NCBI GenBank assembly: GCA_037951105.1
Contig: JBAMJV010009651.1
Span: 20,811-84,810, forward strand
DNA length: 64,000 nucleotides
Direction: 5' to 3'
Origin: Echinarachnius parma
Taxonomy: Eukaryota; Echinodermata; Echinoidea; Clypeasteroida; Echinarachniidae
Shown here: in pieces, positions 14,001-23,865 of the stretch
Position numbering within the stretch: position 1 is the stretch's first letter
How the letters are laid out: the number at the start of each line of letters is the position of its first letter
Program-made: the position numbers and the translations under genes
The notes under the pieces: model-generated
What the model was told of the DNA's origin: nothing
Seen by the model: the letters and a program-made list of their open reading frames with translations, nothing else
The model's database searches: none

Positions 14001-17000
14001 TGTTTATGACATCATTGATGACATCACACTTCACCACTCTATGATGTCTCATCTGTATTCACCATGCTATCCGGGCGTGTGCAGTTTAGCCGAATTTGGG
14101 GGCATATTTATGCTACGAAAATGAATACCATGGCTTCTCGTTTCGAGATTCAAAGCGCCATCATCATTACTTTGGGAAATTGGGAGATTGTTAATTCATC
14201 CTTTAACACTTGTTATCATGATATCTCATATATAATGATTATCATGATTATGCGGCCTTTGAGTGGAGTACAGGAAAACTGTCGAACGTCACGTGTTAGA
14301 AGTGCATCAAATTTGACAAAACACGACCTAAATTATCCTTAGTGCCCTCTCTCACATGAAGCATGAAATAAACCCCTTTTAATTACCCTTTTTTCTATAA
14401 AGGACAAATAAGTAATGTAAAATAAATGGTACTGCTCATATTTTGAACATTCATCATATAATACGTAAATATTGTTGATATTTGAATACTGTCTAAAATA
14501 TTTACGTTATGCTTTCATTAATATTTGCTTGGCTTCTTAAAATCAGATCTCAACATTGAAATAGTTAAAGTCTTCTATTATTCGGCATATATATCAAGTT
14601 TCATACCACATTGATTAAACGCATCAATGTTCCCTGCAGAATGCGACCCAGGAGAATTTGGAGCTGGTTGCACACAGAGCTGTCATTGCCAGGGTGGTGC
14701 TGCATGTAACCGTTACTCCGGGGTGTGCCCCGGGGAATGTGCTGTTGGCTGGTCAGGGGATAACTGCCAAAGTAAGTCAATATTGGACAGTAAAGTTTTC
14801 ATAAATGTTACGTGAAAAAATACACTTAAGATATGAATACAATGATGATAGTTCACAAGATCAAGAGCGTATTGGATTAGATAATGGTACTAATTCTTAG
14901 TACATATACCTGTCAATGTTTAGCGTTTGTTATAAAGGTCCACACATTACGAAACTCACTCCATCATTCGATTTACCGTAAAAGCTAGGCGTCGATCCTC
15001 GACTGGGTTGGGTCCAGGTGCTTCACGCAATACGAGCACCACTCCATCACTAAGGCTATCGAAACAGCCAGGTGTTGATCCTCGCTAGGGTGGGGTCCAG
15101 TTGCTTCCCGCAATACGAGCACTAATCCATCTCCCACTTTATCGTAGACTTTATCATTGACAAGGTGGGGCCCGCGTTACGAGCTGAAATCCATCATGTC
15201 ATTTATCGAAGCATCTATCGATTGCCTTCAGGGTTGGGTCCAGACTTGCCCCCCGCAATATGAATTGCACCTTTTCACTAATTTTACTGTAAGGAATAGG
15301 CATTGATCATCGGTGGTGTCCACTTGCTCTTTGCAGTTAGAGCATGCTATTTTACATTCACATATTATACATTCACCATGATATTTAATCATTTCAATTC
15401 CGTTTATTATATTGGGTAATTAGGTATTTAAGAAAACATACTAACTTTGAAAAGTCAAGGAGAACCCAATGAAACGTTCTTATCCTATCTAGGATCAGAA
15501 GATATAAGGCCCCCTAGTGACGCTGAATAAATTGGAAAATAAAAACAAATGGGTTTGGAATTCCCTGGAATCGAACCCCTGACCTCCAGATCGCTGTGAG
15601 CCAATCCACTGACAAGAAAGTTCATTGATGGTGGTGCTAGCATTATACAGGGTTTATTAGAAGTGCCGCTATCATTGAGACTTCCAGCTTTGTTGTTAGA
15701 GCTCCGGTCTTGCTAGGTGGCCGGAAGTGTATCGGGGTTTCTTCCCGGGGAAACACAATTGTCTTTGCAGGATTTACACTTAATTTAGTTGTGGTCCTTT
15801 GATAGCACCCTTGTTTAAATAATGCATACTTAATAATCTTGATTAAAATGCTATGCATACTTTCGAAAACAGTTTCTGATAATTTGTGTATTACTGGCTT
15901 CGATGGTCTCAATTGTACAGTTAAGTGCTACTGTCTAGACGATGCTGCATGTGACAAGGCAACAGGGCAGTGTCCTGAGCTGAGCTGTGCTGCTGGATAT
16001 GAAGTGTATGATGGACAGGTTAACTGCCAAGGTAAAGTCTATGAGTACATACATTATGAATTTCAGCTTTATCTGGAAACAGTAGCTAACGCGTTTAATA
16101 TATATTTAATTGAAAATTTCGAGTCCTTACGATTTCAAGCGAACAAATATCCCAAAATAATATTCTTACAAGTAAAAGGTAACATTTGTATAAGTCCATT
16201 CCACCATCAACTTCAGTGGAAAAAAAAGAATGTTTACAGACAAAATATAAATAAATATAAATGGAAAATGCATGACGATCCGAAAATATGTGTTCATGGG
16301 TCAGCAGACGAAGTCTATATTGTCTAGTACGTACGCATCTTCCGTAATTCCATTGTCTCCAGGCGTACGTGTGTACAGAATTGGCGCGATCGCAGACGTA
16401 ATGGCGCACACGGAACTATGAGGCCCTGATGTTTTATAAATGGTGTGATTAATTGTATTGTTTATGACTTACACATCCCGTTGCAAAGTGTTGGGGATCT
16501 ATTTGATATAAAGCAAAGATACGATTGCTGGTAGATACGGAAAAGGGACACCTACAAAAAGCAATTCGCCCCATTGTACCATGCTACCCCACTGGATGAT
16601 TATTTTCTACCGGTTGGCAAATAACATTGCTCCATAGTAATCTAGTATTTGTCTAGCACATCAAAAAAGACGGTTCCTCAAAGATATGTATCTTCTACTT
16701 GCGCAGAATGTGAGGGAGCTCGCTATGGCCTAAACTGCGCTGAATCGTGTCACTGCGAAGAGCTGGCGTGCAGCAAGGTGACGGGGACATGTACCGGGGA
16801 ATGTCTTCCGAACTGGTCATTGCCGGACTGTGAAGAAGGTATATATTCACCACACCCCTCTTTCGAATTCATAGAACTCTTGCAAAATTAAAGGAATGTA
16901 CAAAACGGAAAACGCAATGGTGCAGACTCGCAAATGCCGCCACGTACAACTGGCGGTTAGTATGAATGCAATACTTGCTCAGCCATCAACTTGAATTTAT

Positions 17001-20000
17001 TTGTAATGAATTTCTCATTTCGTTTAACCTTGACACTGCCCTGAATAAGTCCACTGACAGTTCTTCTGAATTAAATTAATAACAATTGGGGTTCACGGTT
17101 TATTTTCACTTAAAGGGGCCCTGCAAACCAAATGCATGTTGACTTCTGTTCATCTGTATTAGTGTACACATTCAATATTTGTAAATGGTTTGACCTAAAT
17201 CTGTTTTGTATATTTTTAAACATTTTATCATCTATTTTTCTTCATGTTGCTAAGCCCCACCTCCTAAAAAACCCTCCAGAGTAAATTTTATTGTTGACCT
17301 GTTGTGACATCACGGTCAATCACTGGTCAGCTACCCGGCGATTAACAAAAGATGAAAGTACAACAAGAACATCCACACAAAAGCATGCCATGCATACCTC
17401 CATGCAATAGCTTAGTCAGTGCTTTTCTTCTGACATAGCAACAGCTATTGAAATTGAAGGTGTGTGAGTTGGTATTCTATTCAACCGTGTGATGCTATTG
17501 TGATTAGGCACTCAGCTTGGGTGAAGGTAACTTCTTTGTAACTGAGTAGCGAATGGCTGATGATGTCACAACAGGTCAACAATAGAATTCTACTCTGGAG
17601 AGGTTTTCAGAAGTGGGGGCTTCACAATATGCAGAAAAATAATTACTAAAATGTTTGAAAATAAACAAAATATGTTTGGGTCGAATGGTTTACAAATAGT
17701 TGATGTGTACACTAGTAGAGATGAACAGAAGATAACATGCGTTTAGTTTGCCTTTAAACCTTAAACGCAAAATAGAACAAAATATGTTAGAATGTCAGTT
17801 AGTATTGTCTATGTACATAAACAGTATATATTCCCATTATCATAATCTTCTAAATAAAATACACATTTGAGTGAGTCCTTATCTCAACGTTTACCTTCTA
17901 CTGTTATTACCCTGCAGGAATCAAAAGTGTCACTTTATATCCGGTCGTAAATTCCTACCAGGCCTCTCAGTTCACTTGTTTAGTTGTTGGGGAATCGCTA
18001 CCCTCTGCATCAGAAGTCCGATTCTACCGTTACGACAACGGAACTGTGAACGACACGGGAATAACAATCGATTCGATCTCCATAGTGGACAATGAACTCT
18101 CGGTGGTCTTTGCGGTGGATAGTGTTGAGCCTGGGCTTTATGTCTGCTCTTTACCTACTCAGCAAGGTCTACGGTTGGAAGTAAATTCAACAACATACGG
18201 TACAAACACTTTGCTTTGAAATTCACAATCGTGAAACACAACGCACTAGTAGCCAGATGGAGGCTAATCTGAAAAACTTTTCAGATTATCCTCCATCTGG
18301 CTACTAGTACGTTGTGTTAGGAACACGTGCATTAGTTCCCAAAATATCAAACACTATTTCAACAAATTAAGAAGTTAATTCCAAAAGGCACTAAATCCAC
18401 TTTTCAACTTTGGAGTAAAGCAGGTTTCTTTGTTTAACTTTGTACACATGCCTACGGGAATATGAACATTTAACGTTCCATTTTTTTAAATTGTAAATTT
18501 GTCTTAACATTTGGATTTAGATAGTGACGTAGCTTATTGATGTACTGATATCGCTTACTCAATTTTGATGGAAAGTGGATTTAGCGCCTTTTGGAGTTAA
18601 GCTCTTCAATAATGTTACACTTTGTAACACTTATATCAAAACATGATCGAATAGTTTACGAGTTGGTATATTAAATAAATATGCCTCACTTATCAAAATA
18701 AATTAACCTGCACATACTTCTCATTAATATAATTTTGATGTTTGTAAAGTCATTTTGTAATTGATTGAAACAGTTCTTCCAGTATTGTCTTACCCACCCG
18801 TGACGTCTGGGATAACCGCTAGCACTATTGACTTGCACTGGAATGCTTGGAATACTGATGGGAATGGTATTGGCGATCCTCCACTGGTTGGGTACACCAT
18901 CTACCAATCCATGTTACTCACTGGACCGTCCGAAGAGAGAACAGTAGGACCAGCAGTGACATCCATCACCCTGAGTGACCTGAAGCCAGACACTGATTAC
19001 CAGTTCAGTGTTGCTGCAATGAGAGAGGGGGCCGGGGGGACTGGGCCCAGATCACCAGTAACCAATGGGAAAACACTTTGCGGGAGTAAGTTTTGACACA
19101 CGAAATATTGTCTTTAGCCACTTATCTGCTTATAGCACTACACTTGTTATAGGAATGCGATATAGGGGACGTTTGTTCCAAGGGCTGCTAATTCTTTTAC
19201 CTGAATATTGCCCGACAAGCAAACACACATTTTCACATTGCAGGGTGTTACCTGAAATTGAGGATTATCATACTCCATTTACCTAACTCTTATTTTCTAG
19301 CATTTATTGTTCATTTGTTAGGTATTCTATTTCACTTCGTGGACGGTATATTATCGAGTATAAGATAACGACAGTTATGAGGGAACCCGTAATTATATGA
19401 CCTATGTCAAGGAAGGCTATGCAGAATAGCGATATCTCGTATGGTGAGTTGGAATTATTTTGAAAAATGAATACATATTAATGCAACTACAATGTAAGTT
19501 ATTTTATTCTTATCCTAGGCCCGGGTGGCGCTCCATCTGAAGTCCTGGCAGTAAACCCGAGACAGCTCATCTTAACATGGGATGTGAGTATTGCTTCAAA
19601 TTCACCAGCCTTTCAAACATGTTGAGTGTCTATTCATTTCATGAATATGTAAAACACGCTCACATGACTTTGTTTACCACTTGTTTGTATGGTGTCCTTA
19701 CTGTTGTGTGTAGCAAACATCACGAATATTTATTTTGATTCGTTGCATTTCTTGTCCTATTCCGCCAACAAACTCCGATAATTTAAGAACAATCTCACTT
19801 TAGAAAATGCATCCCTTAACAATGAACTCATGAGTTGCAATTTTGTTGATATAATTAAGAAATCTTTGTAGGCTATATGGTTTATTGCATTTACTTTTTA
19901 TGAAATTATAAGAAAATGTTGACGTGTTTGTTTATTATACAGTATTATTTCCCTAATTAATCGCGTCGCGCCGCAGAATCCTCCCGAATCCTCAGCTGAG

Positions 20001-21811
20001 TGCAGGAGCGGGTTCACGCACTACAATATATACTACTCATCTCCCCATGCCACGTATCCAGAGATACTAATAGATGACGTCACCACCTCGTCATACACAC
20101 TGGATGACCTCCAACCAAACACGGAATACACCATATATATGACGTCATCAAACGAGGACGAGGAGAGTCAGGAGAGTGAACCAATCACGAAGAAGACGAA
20201 TGGCGAAAGTAAGACGAATGTTTGGATCGCTTTTAATTTTGAGTAAAGGAAAAAGATGGAGATCATTTCTTATTGTAACCAGTATTATTGTGGTTTTAGA
20301 TGTACTAATATAAGAAATATATCTTTGTATTACAGGATGTACATCTACATCAGTCATATAATTATGAAAAAATATATAATGTCACTACCTTTGCGTACGT
20401 GCAGTTATATTTGTATTAAGAACGAAATCGCCTCAAATGTATTACACGTTATGAATTATGAGGACAAATACACCATGAAGCGCACATATTGTTGTAAATG
20501 TTGAGACAATGTTACACTTGAATAAGTTTTGCACTGTGGCCAATGTCGATGTGTTTCAATAAAATTATTGAAATACAAGGACAGGTACTATAAACATGGA
20601 CATTAAACAAAACAAACAAGAACGACCAACGATATGCCAGAAAGTACCAAATATACTAAATTATCTCTGTAGGGCAACATTTGAAAAGGCACTTTCACTC
20701 GTGAATCAGACAAACATAAGAAATACGTTATAAAAACGATAAAATGTTTACTAATATATGATTTTATTGTTTTTAAATTAGCAGCCTTTAAATTCCCATG
20801 CCTAAATTATGACTAAATTTGTCAATACGGTGTACCAAAAATGTACATTCATAGTACATGGATTGTCTTAATTTTGTAGAGGAAACATACCATTTAATTT
20901 ATAAAGCTTTATATTTAATTGCGCTTGTAAACAATACACACACATGCCATTTTTATATCTCAAATTCAGTACCCACATGCACAACAGGTTCCCCAGAGAG
21001 ATCAAACTTGACGATTCCATGGGCCTTGTTTGGCATCTCGCTCTGTGTCCACTTCATATGTGGATTCATTTTCGTCATGCAATACTTTCGTCGTGGATGG
21101 TATGTGCGCCTTTTCTTATGTTTTTTTTCTTCTCAAGATGGACGTATTAAAACACTCATTTTCAAATCTGACATTTCTCATGAGAGATTAAAACACGAGT
21201 CATCCTGACTATCAGTAATGTATTATACATTGCAGAACAATGATAATTCATTTTAATAATAATGTGACTCATTGAACTGTCTACAAACAATGTCCTATAG
21301 AGGCAAACATATTACTAACATATATTTGTTAATGCTGTTTTAAGAGGACATTGATATGTACAAATAATTTAATATTGCATTATCTATACGAATGTTATAC
21401 ACACTTCATTATTAGAGAAGCAATCTAACGATTTTCTAGCGAAGCACAATTTCTTTGCTCTCTTTATTTACAGAATATAAAATTATAAATAATCAATTTT
21501 CTTACAGTTGGCGAAAGGGCGCAACATCATCGCTAGAGGGAACGACGCCATCTGGACAAGGCAAGGAACCAAGCCCAGACAACTCGACACCCCTTCACCT
21601 GTACGAAGAGCTGGTGAAGGCACCAACTGCCCCCGCTCCCCCTCTGACCAATCCTTCGGCAGGTAGTTCCAACGTCAATGATGGAGCATACGAGAATGCT
21701 GCAGTGACTGCGTCCTCAGAAGACGAACCTCGCCTTTCCCGGGGTCGAGCCAAGCCCCCTGTCAAGATTGAAGCGAAGGATGACCTAGAGTATGAAACTC
21801 CCTTTGTTTGA
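4917..21811 (+). CDS. Gene A: single-pass Ig/EGF/FN3 receptor-like protein, Tie-like ectodomain, no kinase (14 exons)
   Basis: Spliced model: 4917-5001, 6946-7263, 11561-11836, 12659-12793, 13377-13538, 14640-14771, 15873-16031, 16707-16838, 17918-18199, 18774-19085, 19519-19583, 19977-20208, 20970-21099, 21508-21811. The total is 2724 nt, in frame throughout, 907 residues plus stop. Order: signal peptide (1-28), N-terminal domain (29-134), Ig (135-226), five EGF-like exons (227-466), Ig (467-560), FN3 (561-664), FN3 (665-763), membrane helix (about 781-802), cytoplasmic tail (807-907). The Ig-EGF-FN3 order resembles Tie/angiopoietin receptors, but the tail has no kinase domain. It is probably a cell-surface adhesion or ligand-binding protein. 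Every junction has AG/GT except one GC donor at 13539. Exon lengths and phases match gene B on the opposite strand, which strongly supports the model. Ligand and function are unknown. Confidence 0.88.
5002..5820. other. Gene A intron 1, repeat family V fragment
   Basis: 5050-5345 shares blocks with 10990-11110, 53680-53900 and 56930-57260 (CTGTGGAATTTCAC and related motifs; CAGTAATATTGCGTCCTGA and its reverse complement), a dispersed MITE-like family. Nothing else was recognised. Confidence 0.5.
5821..6345. mobile_element. Family X MITE in gene A intron 1
   Basis: About 525 bp, with the same internal blocks as 1673-2580 (GTGGGGCCCC, AACCAGCCGTTAA, GAGAATGGTGGAGTTATATC). Confidence 0.8.
6577..6735 (+). 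pseudogene. Decayed duplicate of gene A exon 2
   Basis: Starts after the same TTTTCTAG acceptor and the same ATGAATACCTTCACATG as exon 2, then matches in pieces (CAGTGCTACA, GGTCCAGGTTC, CCCCAGAATGGGAACC) with large deletions and an in-frame stop. No donor remains. A SINE follows directly. Confidence 0.8.
6765..6840 (-). mobile_element. tRNA-derived SINE head
   Basis: The reverse complement shows an A box (TAGCTCAGTCGGTAAGAGC) and a B box (GAGTTCGAATACC) with an anticodon-arm-like stem between. The acceptor stem does not pair, so it is not a working tRNA gene. Related fragments: 13727-13785, 15550-15605, 32686-32748 and 28480-28510. Confidence 0.75.
6946..7263 (+). CDS. Gene A exon 2: N-terminal beta-type domain, 106 aa
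   Basis: Acceptor TTTCTAG before 6946 and donor GTAAGA at 7264; phase 1-1, 318 nt. The peptide has two cysteines, in AYQCYSTG and AFYCSGT, with spacing that suits an Ig-like fold (F-strand-like G-x-F-Y-C). A decayed duplicate lies 370 bp upstream. The matching exon of gene B is not in the window. Confidence 0.85.
7264..8175. other. Gene A intron 2, left part
   Basis: Poly-G tract at 7301-7323, hairpin GGCTCTATATGG/CCATATAGAGCC at about 7370-7472, and a GC-rich imperfect palindrome around 8027-8145. No coding sequence. Confidence 0.5.
8176..10620 (+). mobile_element. 5'-truncated non-LTR retrotransposon with RNase H
   Basis: 8203-8622 encodes the end of a reverse transcriptase: HKYLGVIFDKRLTWRPHI, then the thumb-like LGEMPLDLRRE. 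8860-9190 encodes an RNase H-like region (IYTNGSKSPE ... SYRAEMAAIVLAL), broken by frameshifts. 9440-9560 has a C-x-x-C ... H ... C end. The 3' UTR repeats a 60-bp hairpin-bearing block at 9745-9806 and 9898-9950. I/Jockey-like by layout. Dead copy. Confidence 0.8.
11561..11836 (+). CDS. Gene A exon 3: Ig-like domain, 92 aa
   Basis: Phase 1-1, 276 nt, identical in length to the gene B exon 61269-61544, to which it is clearly homologous. Motifs: IRWRKDGS (C strand), SLQFTFP, SSDGGIYEI (F strand without the usual Cys) and GGLYRLIVRG (G strand). The missing Ig cysteines are shared with the B copy, so this is a family trait and not damage. Confidence 0.9.
11837..12361. other. Gene A intron 3, nothing recognised
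   Basis: AT-rich, no open exon-like frame and no clear repeat. Confidence 0.45.
12362..12567. mobile_element. Hairpin MITE, about 205 bp
   Basis: Arms TTGAATAGACCGCTT-TGTAATGTATGC and complement, then GACGTCA and GTTACTATTGTTAAGCTTG inner stems. It ends about 90 bp before exon 4. Confidence 0.85.
12659..12793 (+). CDS. Gene A exon 4: EGF-like domain a
   Basis: Phase 1-1, 135 nt, bounded by TTTTCGGCAG and GTAAGT. The Cys pattern includes CHGICDNCYNGGICDDKTG followed by CIC and GPNC. It is collinear with gene B exon 59435-59569, of the same length. Laminin/Tie-type EGF module. Confidence 0.92.
12794..13376. other. Gene A intron 4, nothing recognised
   Basis: No exon-like frame consistent with the neighbouring phase; no repeat identified. 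Confidence 0.4.
13377..13538 (+). CDS. Gene A exon 5: EGF-like domain b, with GC donor
   Basis: Phase 1-1, 162 nt. It contains NRFGLDCEYKC, then MFCLPDPFGCTC and GLACN. The donor is GCAAGC, a GC-AG intron. The homologous B exon (58344-58508) ends at the same codon with GTAATT, which fixes the boundary. It is one codon shorter than the B copy. Confidence 0.85.
13727..13785 (-). mobile_element. tRNA-derived SINE fragment
   Basis: The reverse complement carries a B-box-like GAGTTCGATTTCC and the GGAGGTC arm seen in the 6765 copy. Confidence 0.55.
13790..14050. mobile_element. Hairpin element with homologue in gene B
   Basis: Perfect stem ATAGTGCACTGGTTCATA around 13811-13850 plus a flank with GATGGGCATATCTCAGCCAATA. 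The reverse complement of the same family is at 59940-60200. Confidence 0.75.
14640..14771 (+). CDS. Gene A exon 6: EGF-like domain c
   Basis: Phase 1-1, 132 nt, CCCTGCAG acceptor and GTAAGT donor. Motifs: GAGCTQSCHCQGGAACN, then GWSGDNCQ, very close to two EGF exons of gene B (57441-57575 and 55586-55720). Typical Tie/MEGF-type EGF repeat. Confidence 0.92.
14935..15340. repeat. Degenerate minisatellite, about 100-bp unit, 4-5 copies
   Basis: Each unit has GATCCTCG-like, GGGTTGGGTCCAGNTGCTTC, CGCAATACGAGCAC and CTCCATC blocks. Confidence 0.75.
15550..15605 (-). mobile_element. tRNA-derived SINE fragment
   Basis: The reverse complement has GGGGTTCGATTCCAGGG, a good B box, with GGAGGTC upstream, in the intron before gene A exon 7. 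Confidence 0.6.
15873..16031 (+). CDS. Gene A exon 7: EGF-like domain d
   Basis: Phase 1-1, 159 nt, acceptor AAAACAG and donor GTAAAG. Motifs: GLNCTVKCYCLDDAACD, ATGQCPE and GYEVYDGQVNCQG. Matches gene B exon 56571-56726, including the GYEV-x-x-GQV ending. Confidence 0.88.
16707..16838 (+). CDS. Gene A exon 8: EGF-like domain e
   Basis: Phase 1-1, 132 nt, same length as gene B exon 49755-49886. Motifs: GLNCAESCHCEELACSKVTG, then NWSLPDCE. Last EGF-like unit before the second Ig. Confidence 0.92.
16839..17759. mobile_element. Gene A intron 8: second copy of the 640-bp foldback (17111-17759)
   Basis: 17111-17759 repeats the 461-1104 element with more divergence, one arm more decayed than the other. 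16839-17110 has no recognised feature. Confidence 0.8.
17918..18199 (+). CDS. Gene A exon 9: second Ig-like domain, 94 aa
   Basis: Phase 1-1, 282 nt, CCTGCAG acceptor and GTACAA donor. Cysteines in QFTCLVV (B strand) and GLYVCSL (F strand) have Ig spacing. Two N-glycosylation sequons, NGT and NDT, lie between. Homologous to gene B exon 44948-45241. Confidence 0.9.
18233..18320. mobile_element. Short hairpin element
   Basis: Arms AACGCACTAGTAGCCAGATG and complement flank a tight AAAACTTTTCAG turn; about 90 bp, some 33 bp past the exon 9 donor. Confidence 0.8.
18365..18606. mobile_element. Family W TIR element
   Basis: Inverted ends GGCACTAAATCCACTTT and AAAGTGGATTTAGCGCC; the same element is at 32164-32397. 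Confidence 0.8.
18774..19085 (+). CDS. Gene A exon 10: FN3 domain 1
   Basis: Phase 1-1, 312 nt, the same length as gene B exon 43435-43746, with long identical stretches. FN3 hallmarks: the W in LHWNAW, VGYTIYQ, and LKPDTDYQFSVAAM (the L-x-P-x-T-x-Y tyrosine corner). Confidence 0.94.
19519..20208 (+). CDS. Gene A exons 11 and 12: FN3 domain 2 split by an intron
   Basis: Exon 11 is 19519-19583 (65 nt, ends phase 0 after LTWD, GTGAGT donor). Exon 12 is 19977-20208 (232 nt, phase 0 to 1, GTAAGA donor). Together they make an FN3 with QLILTWD, then YNIYYSS and LQPNTEYTIYMTSS. Gene B has the same split at the same place (42898/41866), so the intron predates the duplication. Confidence 0.9.
20209..20969. 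other. Gene A intron 12, nothing recognised
   Basis: AT-rich. No additional exon of compatible phase was seen between the FN3 and the membrane helix. Confidence 0.4.
20970..21099 (+). CDS. Gene A exon 13: transmembrane helix
   Basis: Phase 1-2, 130 nt. A short juxtamembrane stretch with sequon NLT is followed by one hydrophobic helix, about residues 781-802, then the stop-transfer FRRG. The helix contains a histidine and two cysteines, unusual for a plain anchor. Gene B has no counterpart: here B continues into HormR/GAIN/7TM. Confidence 0.9.
21508..21811 (+). CDS. Gene A exon 14: cytoplasmic tail and stop
   Basis: Acceptor CTTACAG; 304 nt to TGA; joins in phase 2 (codon TGT). The tail is low-complexity, rich in P, S, T and E, with tyrosines at 839 (YEEL), 868 (YENA) and 902 (YETP) and a basic patch at 882-893. 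YENA fits a Y-x-N SH2 (Grb2-type) ligand and YEEL fits Y-x-x-L; signalling is inference. AATAAA at 21828-21833 is the likely poly(A) signal, only 17 nt past the stop. A near-identical exon exists at 28585-28888. Confidence 0.9.
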
Positions 21812-22029
21812 AAGTGGAATTTCATATAATAAAGGTTGTCTTCTTCGTAGCCCGATTAGAATATAAATGGGAAGGAAAACTGTCAAGCGTCAAATTGTCA
21901 AAAAGTTGGCAAACGTTACTGTACATAGTGGCTAAAACCTTCGTGTTATGATTACTATACGTATCACCTCTATTACTACATATTCTATCCTGCTTTAATC
22001 ATTGAAGATATCTTAAATTATATTCCACA

Positions 22030-22640
22030 TACTAAGAATCTTGCTCTACGATTGGTCAAAAGTTAATCACGTGATGAAATATAGTTTCGCCCATCATTGA
22101 TGGGAGAAGAAAGTTCGTTACACTGTGTAGATATTTTGGGTGAAAGTGCGTTGCACTCACTAGATAGTCGGTAAAAGTGCGTTGCACTGTGTAGATATTC
22201 AATTGTTCGCGCGCAAGTACGCGTGCGCGCGTTAGTGCGCAGAAAGGTCGCGCTGATGCGCAACGTTTGCGCGCGGCTACGCTTAATAGACAATGGTATA
22301 AGCGTCTTTGACTTTTAATCATAAATCTTGTTCATGTGCAGGATTGACGAAATTAAAATACAAGACTCGATCAATTGCTCAATATTCCAAACTTTTTAAC
22401 CTTTTGTGTTACTTATAGGTCGTTTGTGATCAAAATAATTGATGTGGAATATAAAGCAAATAATCACCTTTTGGTTTCAGGCGATGGCAAACTATCACTT
22501 CCTCGGCGATCTGAATGTATACGCTATCTTTCCTCAGCTTCGCTTCGGAAAGATAGCTACATCCAGATCGCCTCGGAAGTGATAGTTTGTCCCATCACCT
22601 TCACCAACGGTAATTATTTGCTTACTATCATGGAAGTGGG
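22030..22640. mobile_element. Insertion in duplication copy 1, with hairpin
   Basis: This block is absent from copy 2. It contains an alternating GC-rich run (22200-22275) and an inverted repeat at about 22481-22603, with arms reading GGCAAACTATCACTTCC and its complement and an inner stem CTATCTTTCC/GGAAAGATAG. Probably a MITE insertion or a composite of several. Confidence 0.6.
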
Positions 22641-23865
22641 CGCGTTATACTCACACATCAACTTTTTCTTGCCAACCTAATATTGAACTGAACATTATTC
22701 TGACAACAAATTGAAAGATTGTAAATACCAATTAAATCCCCGACTGGATTCTGTCCAACCTTCCTAGGAAATGGATGTACCCCGTATTACCCCTCGGCAA
22801 AAACCGAAGTACCAAACTATCGTAAATATTTCTTTATAATCTGTTCCTTCTTTGGGGGGTGTTTACAGAGCAGTGTCCTGTTTCATAAAACCTTGTCATT
22901 CTTTGTTGTCCAATTATGGTTAACTACATGAAAACGACTGTTGTCATGTTAGTGGACTATTACAAAAATAGTCCATGCTGATTGGTTGTTGCAAGAATAT
23001 TTTCAATAATTAGAGAGTTACAACAATAGGAACAGTTTTTATGTAACATGACACATATCTATGAGAAATATTGTGTATACACCGCTTTCACGTGAGTACG
23101 TCCAACATCGTTGGAACATTGTAATACTTCAGCTATTCAAATTAAGTGGCCGAAATGCAGTACATTCTTCATACTTTTGTGGATATTCTGGTGATTCTAA
23201 ATGCCTAAATGACGCGTTGTTTGACATGTTTGATCTATTATATCACCTGGTCGTCATAAGCATTACTGTCTATCTGATATAAACTATACAGGTGATTTGT
23301 AAATTGTGGATATCAGCCAGTTTTCTTTTTCAATTTTAAGGAAGAAACTAGTTATCAAAAGGGCATATTGGGATACACTTTTGAAAATGGAAACGCAACA
23401 CATTATTCCTCTCTACCTTGTTTCCTATCTAGTTTTATCTATCAAATTGATACTGTTTTTTTTATCTGTTTGTATGTTGTCTAATATGCACTTATGTTTA
23501 TTTACGTAATATATTCATATATATATATATAGGTATAACCCTTGTATGTGATGGTATGGGTGGGGGAGGGGCTAGGAGGCCATTCGTAGTATTTGGTTGT
23601 ATTATATTTTTCGTATAGTATAGATGTGTGTTCATATATTATTATATTAGTTAATGCTAAAGATTATGCTTGTACATTTTTTATGTTGTATTTTTCACAA
23701 TGGGTTTGAAATATTATTGATATTCTATGTGCAGCATTCCGTATTATTAAAAAAAAGAATACGAGTGTAGATGGGAAGATGTAGAAGAGGAATGATAGAA
23801 TGATTATACCTTACAATAACCTTCATTCTTGATCTTCATTCAGTGTTATACAGAATGAATTAATT

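Larger units (their letters stand above)
21215..23865. repeat. Direct duplication, copy 1 (last intron, last exon and 3' flank of gene A)
   Basis: From the last intron (TTGCAGAACAAT near 21232) through the terminal exon and on to about 23865, the sequence aligns with 28005-30295 with small gaps. Copy 1 carries an extra block, about 22030-22640, that copy 2 lacks; it contains a CpG-rich stretch and a hairpin at 22480-22600. This is a segmental duplication of about 2.3 kb. Confidence 0.85.

Noticed and set aside
22056..22322. Arg/Ala-rich minus-strand frames
   Set aside because: They overlap a GC-alternating stretch in an insertion absent from the other duplication copy; no domain.
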